64,000 nucleotides of DNA from Apostichopus parvimensis (GCA_000934455.1 KN882355.1:415635-479634), one strand, 5' to 3'. Counted from the stretch's first letter, positions 9,826 to 20,241 are shown. The notes: generated from the letters alone by a model not told the origin. Numbers and translations are program-made.

Positions 9826-10605
9826 CTAAATCCTGTTACAATCAGCAATCATCGCTGCGAGCTTTTCGTCAATGTCTGGCACAATACTCTCCAACCACAT
9901 CCACTGGTCCCCCGTTATATTTATACCTTTCTTTGTCGGATAAGACTTTCCAAATTCTCTGTATCGTATGTGCTCACGTAGACTGATGAATGTCTTCCCC
10001 GTCCAACGAGATAAGCCTATCATTTTGAAAGGTTTTTCAAGCGTGTTAGTTTCATTCTCAGGTTGTAAATGATGTTTGTCATATATTGAACGTGAAGGCA
10101 AAGGGTTCTTTTCAACTTCCTTCAACGCATTACTAATATGCGTCATGAAAATTTTTAGTTCACCCCACTGTTTGACGGATAAAGTAAGCCCTGGTAGTAA
10201 CGCATCACACCCATCCTTGCTATAAAATTGTCTTATGGTAACGTAAGCCTTGCCACGAAATATATGTAACTGTACGTGCGTATTGCCTTCGAGATGAAAC
10301 AGAGTAGGTTTACTCACATGCGTTGGTTTGCAACCTGCTGCGTCGTTATCCTCTGTCAATGGCGATACCGTTGGTGGAGGTGATTGCGGCGACTGCTTAA
10401 TAGGGCTCGGCCATTGGAGACGGGTTTCCTCGTCTTGAGGTGTTGGTGGCGTTACACCTTTTCCCAATTTGCCCATTTTAATGACGTTCAAGTCCAAAGG
10501 CACTGCGTGTTGACGGCGCAGTCTCTTGAAGCCTTGACGCACAGAGTCATCGGTACGCAGTGTCGAAGTTGCGATTGGAGAAGCCATGATATAAATGTCG
10601 TCCAA
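9826..10605 (-). CDS. Protein with two PC4-like (p15 coactivator) domains, part of the virus-like fossil
   Basis: The product has about 259 residues, or about 253 if it starts at the second Met (MASPIATS). After a basic, Pro-rich N-terminal region of about 100 residues come two PC4-like units. The first (residues about 105-165) has HVQLHIFRGKAYVTIRQFY, then LTLSVKQWGELK. The second (about 195-255) has KMIGLSRWTGKTFISLRE, then GINITGDQWMWLES. PC4 folds bind single-stranded DNA and melt or bridge DNA strands. Proteins with such domains are encoded by many large-DNA-virus-like elements. It lies just upstream of the cysteine protein, with about 20 bases between them, which suggests a shared transcript or block. 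The DNA-binding role is inferred from the fold. Confidence 0.6.
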   Translation of the reverse strand: MDDIYIMASPIATSTLRTDDSVRQGFKRLRRQHAVPLDLNVIKMGKLGKGVTPPTPQDEETRLQWPSPIKQSPQSPPPTVSPLTEDNDAAGCKPTHVSKPTLFHLEGNTHVQLHIFRGKAYVTIRQFYSKDGCDALLPGLTLSVKQWGELKIFMTHISNALKEVEKNPLPSRSIYDKHHLQPENETNTLEKPFKMIGLSRWTGKTFISLREHIRYREFGKSYPTKKGINITGDQWMWLESIVPDIDEKLAAMIADCNRI

Positions 10606-10624
10606 AGCAAAGAATCCGTAAAAA

Positions 10625-11003
10625 TGACTAATTCCAAACGTTGAGATAGTTGAAACAGCAAAAATGTTCTAAGTCCAAACTTTTGATAAGTTTGAAGCAG
10701 CAAAAATATTCTAAGTCCAAACTTTTCAGATAGTTAGGCAGCTAAAATATTCTAAGTCCAAACTTTTCAGATAGTTAGGCAGTAAAAATGTTCTTAGTCC
10801 AAACTTTTCAGATAGTTAGGCAGTAAAAAGGTTCTAAGTCCAAACTTTTCCGATAGTTCAGCAGTTAAAATGTTCTAAGTCCAAACTTTTCCGATAGTTA
10901 GGCAGCTAAAATATTCTAAGTCCAAACTTTTCCGATAGTTAGGCAGTGAAAATGTTCTAAGTCCAAACTTTTGAGAGGTTTGAAGCAGCAAAAATATTCT
11001 AAG
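10625..11003 (+). repeat. Tandem array, about 42-bp unit, about nine copies
   Basis: The unit core TTCTAAGTCCAAACTTTT recurs at roughly 10664, 10708, 10750, 10791, 10831, 10872, 10914, 10955 and 10996, with a variable segment (CAGATAGTTAGGCAG or GATAAGTTTGAAGCAG) between. The two spacer types alternate: one type at both array ends and the other in the middle. The array starts within about 20 bases of the PC4-like gene's upstream edge, so it may belong to the virus-like fossil. Confidence 0.8.
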
Positions 11004-11236
11004 CCCTGAGCTGATGTTACAGTTGTTAAACTGCACTATGATGCATGCTGCTCGGATTTGTTTTAGCCCAATAACACTGAATGTTACGCTGTATCCCTAG
11101 AGACATAACATCATACATAATAAGTTAAGTTAGGGTGGCAAGATATGAAGATTTTTGTCAAATTTTATAGCTCAAATGCAGGCCAGGCTCATCAATTGCA
11201 GGTCAATTTATAGGAAAATGGGAAATATTGATGGTA
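11004..11236. other. Spacer, no gene seen
   Basis: Short AT-rich sequence between the 42-bp array and the foldback element. Nothing else was recognised. Confidence 0.4.
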
Positions 11237-11244
11237 TACTAGAG

Positions 11245-12190
11245 GGTGACAGCCCGATATTCATAAGGTTCTATATTCATAAGGTTCATTGTTCATATAA
11301 GGGTCATTATCCATAAGGTTCATTGTTCATAAGGTTCGCTCTTTATGATGAGCAAAAAGGTTCATTGTTTATAAGGTTCGTTATTCGTAATGAAAGAAAA
11401 ATGTTTGTTGTTCATCATTGGTAAAAGGGTTCGATATTCATAATGGTTAAAAGGGTTTGTAATCCATAATAGAGCAAAGGTTCATTATTCATAATAGGAC
11501 AAAGGGTTCGATATTCATAATAGACAAAAGGGTTCGATATTCATAATGGTTAAAAGGGTTTGTAATCCATAATAGAGCAAAGGTTCATTATTCATAATAG
11601 GACAAAGGGTTCGATATTCATAATAGACAAAAAGGTTCGTTATCCATAATGGGAAAAAGGGTTCGATATTCATAATGGAGCAAAAGGTCCGTTATCCATA
11701 ATGGGAAAAAAGGTTCGTTATTCATAACAGGCCTAGCCATTTACACTTGTATGAATATCGAACTTCTCTCCTATTATGAATAACAAACCTTTATCCCATT
11801 ATGGATTATGGTCCGTTTGCTCCATTATGAATATCGAATTAACCCTTTGTCCCATTTAATGATTATGAATAACGAACCTTTTTGTCTATTATGGATTACG
11901 GACTCTTTGCTCTATTATGAATAGGGAACCCTTTGTCTTATTATGAATAACGAACCTTTTTGTCTATCATGGATATCGAACAGTTTTGCCCATTATGAAT
12001 ATTGAACATTTGTTTCCATTGCGAATACCGGACCTTATGAATTATGATCCCTTTTTATAATGAACAACGAACCTTTATTTCAATTATGAATAGCGAAACT
12101 TGTTATCGAAAAAATGCATGTTATGAATAACGAACCTTATGAACAATGACCCTTATGAATAGCGGACCTTATGAATATTGGGCAGACCCC
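11245..12190. mobile_element. Foldback (long inverted repeat) non-autonomous DNA transposon, 946 bp, 8-bp target duplication
   Basis: The left arm is built of short units such as GGTTCGATATTCATAATAG and AAGGTTCATTATTCATAA. From about 11740 the same units run in reverse complement (CTATTATGAATAACGAACC). Outer ends pair: GGTGACAGCCCGATATTC on the left matches the reverse complement of the right end, GGGGTCTGCCCAATATTC, at 14 of 18 positions. Both sides are flanked by TACTAGAG (11237-11244 and 12191-12198), as expected for an 8-bp target-site duplication. There is no coding capacity. A hAT-type transposase is a likely mobiliser because of the 8-bp duplication, but this is inference. Confidence 0.82.
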
Positions 12191-12198
12191 TACTAGAG

Positions 12199-14640
12199 AG
12201 CACCTAGCCTATCTAGCTGTGCATGCATATTTTAATTTACTCCCATTATTTAATGCAGGTGGGCTAGGCTAAGCGTAGCCTATAGCCATTTTACTGACTA
12301 GTTAATAGGCTAATATTAATAAGATTGTGATATGGCCTCTAGCTAGGCGTAGGTCTTATGTCTGGAGTTAATTATACATGTACTACATTCTAGGCAAGCC
12401 TACTGTATAGGATATGTTGCATGAGAATTTCTGATATTGTTTAGAAATTCTATATACATACATTCTAAGGAGGTTCCTTTAGCATGATATATCCACAATA
12501 TATACCACACTACTAAATTATCAGCCTAACCAACACTACAGACCACATACAGTGTGGTAGGCTAGAAATATCATATAGCATAAGCAGTATACACAATATC
12601 ATCATTTAAATGATTTTGCTGACTAAAATCATAGACAAACTACCTTCTGACATGTGCAGTCTGAGCTAAAATTAAATCCAGTAGACTTGAAGGACTTCAG
12701 GGAGAAAACTGTGAGCTATGATTATGACCAATCTGAGAACCAAAAGTCTTGCCTTACAGCTGTCAATTCTGCACTGTACTACACAGTGAGAGGTTAAATA
12801 AGGGTTGCATAGTAGTAAACACTAACCTATATATGGTGACTTCATGATACACAGTTGAGTCATGAACAGTGGGGTCAGGATCATTTTTTTAATGGTCCAT
12901 CATAGTACGTTTGTGTTAACAAACTTTGCTCAATAAATTAGATGGGGTAAATCAATCCCCTCCCCAACCGTATCAGGAGCCCTTTGTGACCATCCTTCCC
13001 CTGATTTTTTTTCCATTTTTGTAATTGTCCATGATAGTACATTGTTTTGGCACTTTGGTTCCACTCCCATATAAGGGAAACTTGGGGGGGGGGGTCTCTG
13101 ACGATACCTTCCACCCGGAAATTAGGTCAGTATTTTCAGTTTTGTAATGGTCCATCATAGTACTTTATTTTGACAATAAAGTTTGGTCCATAATTAAGAT
13201 GGGTATATACTACCCCCCCCCCCTTCCCCACAACTTGATTCAGAACTTATTATTTGAATTTAAACAAGTATCTTTGGATGGTCCATAATACTTTGACTTT
13301 TTGGACAAAGTTTTGTCCATAAATTCGATGAGGTAAAGTGTGAAATAAACCCCTCGGGTGGAACTTTTCTAGGGTGGGGGGGGGGTTGGAAGCTGACAAA
13401 GTTCTTTGGAATGACTTAGGAGAGCCTAAGTAACTATAAGTGGTCTAGCTTTCTTACTGAAGTGTTGTGGTATCTTTTGTCTCAAACTCCCACATTATAA
13501 AGTTACAAACATTTTAATTTATGGCAGTCATATCAAACTACTAAGGATCGATGCCAGAGTTTAAGTTTGCAATATCTTGGTAATTCAAGTGAAAGCTAGA
13601 TTGTAATTTTTGTAGCTAGAGCACACAGAAAAACAGACAGAGACTACAAATTGTTTTTTATGTTCTTGATGCCCTAGCTGATTGAGACATATGGTGCCGT
13701 AGGTAAATATAATTAAATTATTTAGAAGTGGCAGCAGCAGATATAAGAAGTAAACAGATTCGAGTTAAATTTTTAGTTACATTTTAGTTACATTTGGAAA
13801 GTTATATTATTCATGTATTTCTCATTTAAACATTGCTTTTCAAGCATATAACTGTGTCAGTTTATTTTGCAAATGTATAACTTACGGTGCAGACGTCAAC
13901 TTACACCAAACCTAAAAACAATTGGCCAGATAGAAATGGGTTATCTCTTCAATGTAAAAATAAGGAAAAAGGTATGTGTCAAAATAATATTTAATGGGTC
14001 ATTCCTTGCTAAGTCTTGGGAAAAGTTGTTGCCATTAATTGTCAGCATTCAATGTTACCTACAGTATCATAAAATTAGCATAAACAGACAATTTTAATTC
14101 ATTACCTTGCATACCAGGGCTAATCCAGGGTTCTATGAAAGGGGGCTGCAGTGAGAGCAAGGAGTGCAGCAATTGTGAGGTTGAAGGGGGGGGGGGTGTC
14201 TGGGAAGCCTGATCCCCATATGTTTTTATTTGAATTTATTTCCTACCATTTGCATTGGCAGCCCAACATTTCATTTACTTAAGGGCCTCCCCTAGAAAAT
14301 ATTTTTTTATTATAATTAGACAGTAGCTGTTATAGATGAAATCTTCTGGCATAGTCTGGCAGCCTTAAATAGTTCACAGAGAAAGTATCTTTTTATTAGT
14401 ATTTTTGGACATCGACAAGAAATTTAATGGTGCAATTAAGAGCTCACCCTAACCCAATGCAAATATTAAGTGAAATTTACTTTAAATTGCAAATGCAGAC
14501 TTAACCATGATAAATAATACTAAATTTGTAATTGGCTGCATAAGAAACTATGGTGTTCCATAAATAATTAAGAAGTGAAATGAGTTTCTGTACATCTTTG
14601 TGTGTGATCTAAGACTTTGCTGACTTTAAAAAACATTTTC
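12199..14640. other. Gene-free AT-rich region
   Basis: No exon with supported splice sites or family match was found. Several C or G runs (13085-13096, 13206-13217, 13375-13385, 14169-14178) accompany the degenerate tandem repeats at 12890-13400. Confidence 0.4.
12890..13400 (+). repeat. Four diverged tandem repeats, about 125 bp
   Basis: Each unit begins with a version of ATGGTCCATCATAGTAC (near 12892, 13022, 13147 and 13277). Then follow TTTGACAAAGTTT-like and TCCATAAATTAGATGGGGTA-like words, and most end in a run of C or G with CCCCTC. Divergence is high, so the array is old. Confidence 0.6.
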
Positions 14641-14651
14641 TTTTGTAATAG

Positions 14652-15504
14652 GTAGAGGAGTCTTTGCAACAGAGGAAATATCCTCTGGATAATTTCTCCT
14701 ACAATACAGAGCGGATCTCAGCACAAGGAAAAATGCTGAAATAAGATGTCAGAAGAAAGTTGCACACATAACCTACCTTTATTTCTTCATGCATCATGGA
14801 CAAAATCTCTGGTCAATTATCAATCAAACAATATTTGAACAGCTATTTAGGACAATACCTAGAACTAAGACAGAAAACATTGAAATACTATCATTATCTT
14901 CCTACTAAATTTTTCAGAGAATATTTCGGCAAAAATTACAGAGATCGATACCTCACTTATATGCAAAGTGCAAAAATCTTTCATGGAATATATCCTTCTG
15001 AGTATTTGCAAACAGGAAATAACAAATCACTTTTATGATACTAATAATTATACTCATATAAACTCATACTGTATACTTGTAATTTGTCTCTCTTCATCTT
15101 AGCTTTGGGGATTGTAAGTTTTCCAAAAATCTTGTGATGCCACTTCTTGCATAAATATTGTATGCCATGTTTAACAAACATTGCTAGATGTGGCACCATG
15201 AATGTTTAGAATAACTTTTTTATGTTGTATACTGAAGTAATACACTGCTTATACAGCAAGATTGATTTTGCAAGTTAATTCAATGTAAAACAGTCTTATT
15301 TTATATCTTTACAGTGTTGATGCTACAAAGGAGGACAACTCCCTGAGAAGACTTGTCAATAATGACAAAAGGAATGCCAACTGCTTTATGAAGATTGCAA
15401 AAGATGATATAATACCACATCTTTGTCTATATGCTAAGAAGAAAATACTACCAGGGGAGGAGATAACATATGACTATGGTGGCTATTGCCCTTGGAGAAA
15501 GAAG
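14652..15504 (+). pseudogene. SET-domain (KMT5A/SET8-like) gene fragment, two exons with one in-frame stop
   Basis: Exon A (14652-14811) follows a TAATAG acceptor and encodes GRGVFATEEISSG, then FLLQYRADLSTRKNAEIR, the N-terminal part of a KMT5A-like SET domain. Exon B (15315-15504; acceptor TTTACAG, donor GTAACA) encodes VDATKEDNSL, RRLVNNDKRNANC, PHLCLYAKKKILPGEEITYD and YGGYCPWRKK. The NxNC and GEEITYDYG motifs bind S-adenosylmethionine and form the lysine channel in active enzymes, which monomethylate lysine (H4K20 in KMT5A). Splice phases fit (2 nt plus 1 nt), but the exon A donor GTCAAT is weak. A TAA at 14690-14692 replaces the usual Asp after SSG. Exons N-terminal to A and C-terminal to B are not certain. 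This is a decayed copy or an allele with a stop; it may once have belonged to a larger SET-recombinase gene. Confidence 0.7.
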
Positions 15505-15946
15505 GTAACATTAAAATTCCATTAAAATGCTGTGAAATAACAATACTTTTTTATGTGTGTTACAAGTTGAACTCGCATCAACATTGATTGAGAAATTATA
15601 AGCTTCAATAAGGCATGAATATAGACAAGAAAATAACTAAAACAGTGCGTGGCCAGTACAGTTTCCCGTACCATAAATTTCGTAGCATTTATGAAGCATG
15701 CGTTATTTCACCAGAGATGACACTCCTTATCGACCCTAACCAATTCGATTAAGTAAGTAAGTAAGTAAAACTTTATTGCTCCAAATAAGGAAATTAGTGT
15801 CTCGCACATAAAAGTTCAAAACAGTACAAAAATATATGAGCATAGGAATATAAATCAGGATATATACAGATGGAGATTAATGAATGAGAATGATAAACAG
15901 TTAAGACAAGGACAAGATAAAAGATTATTGCAACAGCCTAGCGACG

Positions 15947-16372
15947 TTAGTTGACATTGAAAAGTTTGATTGCACGGGGAGTGAACGAGTTACGATAGCG
16001 ATTAGTTCTCGTGTACGGCTGTCTCAGTCTGCCACTGCCTCTGTTAATTACATTGTCATTAAGATAACAGTGAAGGGGGTGGCAACAGTCATTCCAAAAT
16101 GAATCTAGCTTTGTTTGAAGCAGTGACTGGTACACCGAGTCGACTGTATGCTGTTGACCTCCAATGACTCCCCCAGCATTTCTAATTATGTGATCGATAC
16201 GGTCCTTCTCGACTTTAGTGACATTCCCACCCCAAAATATAAGACAGTATCTCCAAACTCCGCAAATAATATAATTATAAAACATTTGCATTATATCGGT
16301 ACGTACGTTGAATTTTGACAACTTTCTGAGGCAATATAACCTGGTATTTAACTTCTTTACCAGGGCATCCAC
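15947..16372 (-). CDS. LINE ORF2 segment: C-terminal domain
   Basis: Encodes LNTRLYCLRKLSKFNV, MQMFYNYIICGVWRYCL, DRIDHIIRNAGGVIG, HPLHCYLNDNVINRGSGR and NRYRNSFTPRAIKLFNVN. This is the standard tail of fish and invertebrate LINE ORF2 proteins of this group. The stop is followed by about 180 bases of 3' UTR and the TTAC tail. Confidence 0.85.
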   Translation of the reverse strand: MDALVKKLNTRLYCLRKLSKFNVRTDIMQMFYNYIICGVWRYCLIFWGGNVTKVEKDRIDHIIRNAGGVIGGQQHTVDSVYQSLLQTKLDSFWNDCCHPLHCYLNDNVINRGSGRLRQPYTRTNRYRNSFTPRAIKLFNVN

Positions 16373-16445
16373 GTGACCATCTCATGTTAAGCTATTGTTG
16401 AGGTCAATACCCAGATACTTCTAGGAGTGAACCCTTTCAACTTCT

Positions 16446-16886
16446 TCACCCTTGATCATGACTGAAGTCGATGATCATTTCCTTCGTTTTAGAAATATTC
16501 AATTGCAAGAAGTTTCTGTCACAATAGTCCACGAATGACTGCAGCTGGCAGAGATATGCCCCATCATCATTACCACGAATGAGTCCAGCCATGGCTGTGT
16601 CATCGGCAAACTTGATGTTGGGACATATCTTCTCCTGGGATCTGCAGTCAGACGTGTACAAGGTGAAAAGAAACGGAGCTACAACTGTGCCTTGCGGCGC
16701 TCCGGTGTTGGAGGTAATAATGTTAGATCGACAGGTGGGACCGAGTTTGACAAATTGGGTGCGATTTGTGAGATACTTCACAATCCAGTGAATAAACCCA
16801 TGTGGGATGCCCATGTTGATAAGCTTTGTAGCAAGATTGTGCGGCTGAATAGTGTTGAATGCAGATGAGAAATCAAAGAAGATCAC
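16446..16886 (-). CDS. LINE ORF2 segment: reverse transcriptase catalytic core
   Basis: Contains FFDFSSAFNTIQPH (RT block A Asp), GAPQGTVVAPFLFTLY (block B) and IKFADDTAM (block C, the FADD version of YxDD). It is then LQLNISKTKEMIIDF before the frame changes. The catalytic Asp residues are present in this segment, but the element as a whole is broken. Confidence 0.85.
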   Translation of the reverse strand: MIFFDFSSAFNTIQPHNLATKLINMGIPHGFIHWIVKYLTNRTQFVKLGPTCRSNIITSNTGAPQGTVVAPFLFTLYTSDCRSQEKICPNIKFADDTAMAGLIRGNDDGAYLCQLQSFVDYCDRNFLQLNISKTKEMIIDFSHDQG

Positions 16887-16910
16887 GCGTGCAGAATTGC
16901 CATGGTGCTC

Positions 16911-18224
16911 TTAGTGTAAATACAAGTATTGAAGAAGTAGCAGGATGGCATCTTCACAACTACGGCTAGCCTTGTAAGCAAACTGTAGAGGATCTAAAAA
17001 TGGAGCAACTAGAGGATTAAAACGATTTAAGAATAAACGCTCGCATACCTTCATTGGCACTGCAGTTAACGCTATATGGCGAAGGTCGTTCACACAAGAG
17101 ATGACAGAACATTTTGGCACTGGAATAATACTGGATTGCTTCCATAGATGAGGCACCTCCCCAGTTTTGAAGGACAAATTGTAAATTACAGTAAAAATGT
17201 GAGCCAGCTCTATTGCACAATGCTTCAAAACCTTAGGTTGGACATTATCGGGTCCAGCAGCCTTAGATGGGTTTAACCTGGAGAACTGCCGGCGAACGTC
17301 CCCCTCGGACACCACTACGTCACAAGTATAATTTGTCAATAAGGTTTGGAGCTTACTATATTCATGTGTAAAATCTTGCTGGTCAAAACGGTTATAAAAG
17401 TGATTCAAATCATTGGCATAGTCAAGGCTCATTTCTGGTATGTGGCGAGAACTAGAGGTATTACTGTAGCCAATCATAAGGCGAATACCCTCCCAGACAC
17501 GTCTCATGTTATTGTCTGTGAACAGTTTCTCTATCTTGTCCCGGTAAGCGGCTTTCTCCTGGGCGATCACTCTTTTAAGCTCCTTTTGTACCTCCCTCAG
17601 TGCGCCCGAGTCACCCCTCTTGAATAGGCCCTTCTTCTTGTTGATGATATTCTTCACCTTTGTGATCCACGGTTTGTTGTTTGGAAAAACTTTTACTTCC
17701 TTCGTAGGGATTGTATTGTCAACACAGAAATATATGTAATCGCTTATTGTACGTGTCAGTTCATCCAGGTCAGCGCTGGCCTCCATAAACATATCCCAGT
17801 CTGTACTGTCCAACTCAGCCCGCAGATGATCAACAGCGTCATTGTTCCATTGTTGTACATGGATTACGCGGGGATTCTCCCTCTTCACGATGGGTCGATA
17901 TCTGGGCATCAGATTAACCAGATTATGGTCTGCTCTACCGAGTTTGGGAAGTTGGACGGACAGATAAGCGTCTTTAACATTTGTATATAGCAAGTCCAGG
18001 GTTGCAGCTTTGCGGGTGGCACACTTGACTTGTTGATAATAATGCACACTGCTTCGTCTGAGATTACAATGGTTAAAATCACCGTTGATTATAGTGAGAG
18101 CATCCGGCGCGGAGGTTTCAAATTTATCAATAATGTCAATGAGTTCCATTGCCGCTGATTTGGCAACATTGCGATGTGGAACATAGACAGTGTGAATAAT
18201 AACGTGTGAAAACTCCCGTGGCAA
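16911..18224 (-). CDS. LINE ORF2 segment: endonuclease C-terminal part plus RT N-terminal part
   Basis: Open for 437 codons. The first third has endonuclease features (VIIHTVYVPH, INGDFNHCNL, ATLDLLYTN, LGRADHNLV). The second part is the linker, with PWITKVKNIINKKKGLFKRG. The last part begins the reverse transcriptase with LNPSKAAGPDNV, LWKQSSIIPVPK, LRHIALTAVPMKVCERL and PLQFAYKASRSCEDA. It continues into the catalytic RT core after a stop. Confidence 0.85.
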   Translation of the reverse strand: MPREFSHVIIHTVYVPHRNVAKSAAMELIDIIDKFETSAPDALTIINGDFNHCNLRRSSVHYYQQVKCATRKAATLDLLYTNVKDAYLSVQLPKLGRADHNLVNLMPRYRPIVKRENPRVIHVQQWNNDAVDHLRAELDSTDWDMFMEASADLDELTRTISDYIYFCVDNTIPTKEVKVFPNNKPWITKVKNIINKKKGLFKRGDSGALREVQKELKRVIAQEKAAYRDKIEKLFTDNNMRRVWEGIRLMIGYSNTSSSRHIPEMSLDYANDLNHFYNRFDQQDFTHEYSKLQTLLTNYTCDVVVSEGDVRRQFSRLNPSKAAGPDNVQPKVLKHCAIELAHIFTVIYNLSFKTGEVPHLWKQSSIIPVPKCSVISCVNDLRHIALTAVPMKVCERLFLNRFNPLVAPFLDPLQFAYKASRSCEDAILLLLQYLYLH

Positions 18225-18599
18225 GTAATAAGGACGACATGTGACAGTTAAGATCTCGATATTGGGGGAACATGAGTGACGTTTAATATGAGCACTTCTG
18301 ATTCACGTATATGCACACCCCACCCCCTTTTCCTTTCCCGGATTGAGTTGTCCGATCCCCTCTTAATAGTGTGAATCCTTCTATTGAGGCATGGGGGTCA
18401 GTATGGTGTTCGGTAAGCCAGGTCTCGGTGAATTATAGTATACTTGCATTCCGAAATTCCTGCAGAAATTTGCAGTTAGCGGAGATCTCATAAATTTTAT
18501 TAGTTATTGATTGTACGTTACCCATTATAATCAGATATCGTCGAATACGGGAGTAATTTTCCATCAGGAAGGCAATTGGTGGTTCCGGGAACCCAGTGG

Positions 18600-20100
18600 T
18601 TAATTATTGAAAATACACATCTGTAAGGATGCCATTGTGGAATTGTTGATACAATAAGGTATCTGACTAGACAGAGAAGAAGTCATTGTTTTTTGCGTAG
18701 GCCTAAGCTAGGCCTACTGAAACATAGGCTAAGTTATAGTAGGCCCTAGTACAGTAACTAGTCTGTACAGTGTAGGGTAAGCCGCGCCTACGTTAGACAA
18801 AGGAAGAGCCTAACTTAATTATAAACAAGGAAATAATAAGCACATAGGCCTAGCCTAGGCCTATAAATGCATCGCTGTCCGAGAAATCCCTAGGCCTAGA
18901 CCCATACTGGCTACGAAGAGACAATTATATAAATTCGTGACAGATGTTCTTCGTGAATTATGAGACATAATGGAAGGCAAACGACGATGCTACAAAAGGT
19001 AAGTTGAGACTACAGAGTAGTTGAGGGCTAGGCTATGCCTATCCCAGTATACAGTAGGACTAGGACGGATATCTTGCCTTACCGCCATGGGGCCTATGCT
19101 AGGCCTAGACCATATCGCGGTTTGATTCAATAATGCGCACCTGTTTTCGGTTAATCATTACAGCGGGTGTTATCATATCACGGGTTATATTTAGGGTTTA
19201 GATATTTTGTTACACTATTTTGTATTCTTTTTAAACAGTTTTTATTTGATTATAATACTAAAATCTGAATATATGCCTAGGCTAGGGGGCTTGGCCTCAC
19301 AGGCGGTAGGTAACGAAACCTATGGCGGTAAGGCACGGCCCCCCAGTAGGACTAGGCCTATGTAAAGTTAAGGCTATGGACCACTCTGACTTGCGAGTCT
19401 AAAGCTAGCCGCACGCTTAATTTTTATTTCCCCTTCGATATAGGATTTCGCCGTTTCAGATTTTTGATGAATTTACAAATTCCTTTTTAAAAAAAGGGTT
19501 ACAGACGAGTAACTGTAGAGTTAGGGCTTGCTTACCAGGGGTAATGGAGTAGCCTAAGCCTATGTTCTTTCATAATCAGAGGTCAAAATTAGAAAAGGAT
19601 TCTAACTTAGTTTTCGAAAAAGTCTCACATGTTTGAATTCCAAGAATTTGAATGGTCATTGGACATATCCAAGTAGGAAAAAACAAATCATTAGCTGCAC
19701 ACTATACGACTTTACTAGTTGCAACTCAACTCGACTGTCGTGTGACATATCTCTATATTGCCAGTCGTACGACCGACACCTGCACACAATTTTCTAAAAT
19801 TTTGAGTTTGCAGTCACCATTCTAGTTTGTAGTGAGTTGACATTTAGTATTTGTTGTTATGTTATGAAACCTTTTAGCCATTTCACAAGGAAGAAATCAC
19901 TAAGCCTTTTGACTTAAAGTTTCTGGTGGTCATATATAATTAAATATTTACATACACACTCAGACAGACAGCACAGTGTGCATGTTGGGACAAATGTTTA
20001 CATCCAGAGATAAAAAATATACATGCACCAGTGCATGCGTGCACCCATCTAAATGGAGCACTAACATAACACTGGTATAAGACCTGTCATTTCTTTATTC
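18600..20100. other. Gene-free region rich in AGGCCTA words
   Basis: Short palindromic words (TAGGCCTAGCCTAGGCCTAT and similar) are scattered from 18690 to 19390. No exon is supported. This motif-rich style is common in echinoderm and other deuterostome intergenic DNA, to my knowledge. Confidence 0.4.
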
Positions 20101-20105
20101 AATAG

Positions 20106-20241
20106 GTACTTGGAGTTTGTTCATGAAGTAATACCTCACAGAACAAGATGTCGTTGGAGGGCAGATGATAAAATGAAGGATGACGTCATTGCAATTGAAC
20201 TAGACTCTGACATTGGTGGATGTTCAAATACAAAATGCAAG
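20106..20241 (+). CDS. Candidate internal exon, possibly the 5' part of the tnp2-like gene copy 1
   Basis: The acceptor TTCAATAG precedes an open stretch encoding YLEFVHEVIPHRTRCRWRAD, then DDVIAIELDSDIGGCSNTKC. The donor AAG/GTGAGC ends it in phase 0, the same phase in which the next exon (20998) starts. No domain is recognised. Its length (136 bases) leaves one base at the 5' side, so an upstream exon ending in phase 2 would be needed. Confidence 0.4.

Larger units (their letters stand above)
5500..10610 (-). mobile_element. Polinton/adintovirus-type virus-like fossil, broken
   Basis: All parts lie on the minus strand, in the order PC4-like protein, cysteine protein, retroviral-type integrase with chromodomain, penton-like protein, small basic core-like protein and double-jelly-roll capsid. 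The capsid and integrase belong to the families often listed as F54H12.2-like and F54H12.3-like, which travel together in Polinton-like and adintovirus-like elements. No protein-primed DNA polymerase and no packaging ATPase were recognised, so this is a partial copy. It is broken, with roughly four to eight breaks. One end meets telomere-like repeats and the other meets a 42-bp tandem array; no paired terminal repeats were found. Several parts still read well over long stretches, so the age looks moderate rather than ancient. Confidence 0.72.
15750..18600 (-). mobile_element. Non-LTR retrotransposon (LINE, jockey/CR1-L2-like superfamily), nearly full ORF2, decayed
   Basis: Read on the minus strand. 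The endonuclease region starts near 18525 (MGNVQSITNKIYEISANC, then FTETWLTEHHTDPHASIEGF and GKGKGGGVCIYVN). Next come the reverse transcriptase (PSKAAGPDNVQPKVL, FFDFSSAFNTIQPHNL, NTGAPQGTVVAP, KFADDTAM) and a C-terminal domain ending NRYRNSFTPRAIKLFNVN. The 3' end is GGAGCAATAAAGTTTTAC followed by a (TTAC)n tail at 15750-15770, as usual for this family. Several stops and frame changes are present: stops in the endonuclease part, a TAA just before the catalytic RT core near 16911, and a frame change near 16446 followed by further stops. It is inactive. The 5' end is not sharply defined. Confidence 0.85.

Noticed and set aside
11245-12190. CRISPR-like array
   Set aside because: Short repeats are present, but the units are degenerate, reverse orientation at the centre and lie in an animal genome; they form a foldback element.
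14796-15038. 80-codon frame starting MDKISGQLS
   Set aside because: It overlaps the end of the SET exon in another frame and continues into intron; no domain is seen.
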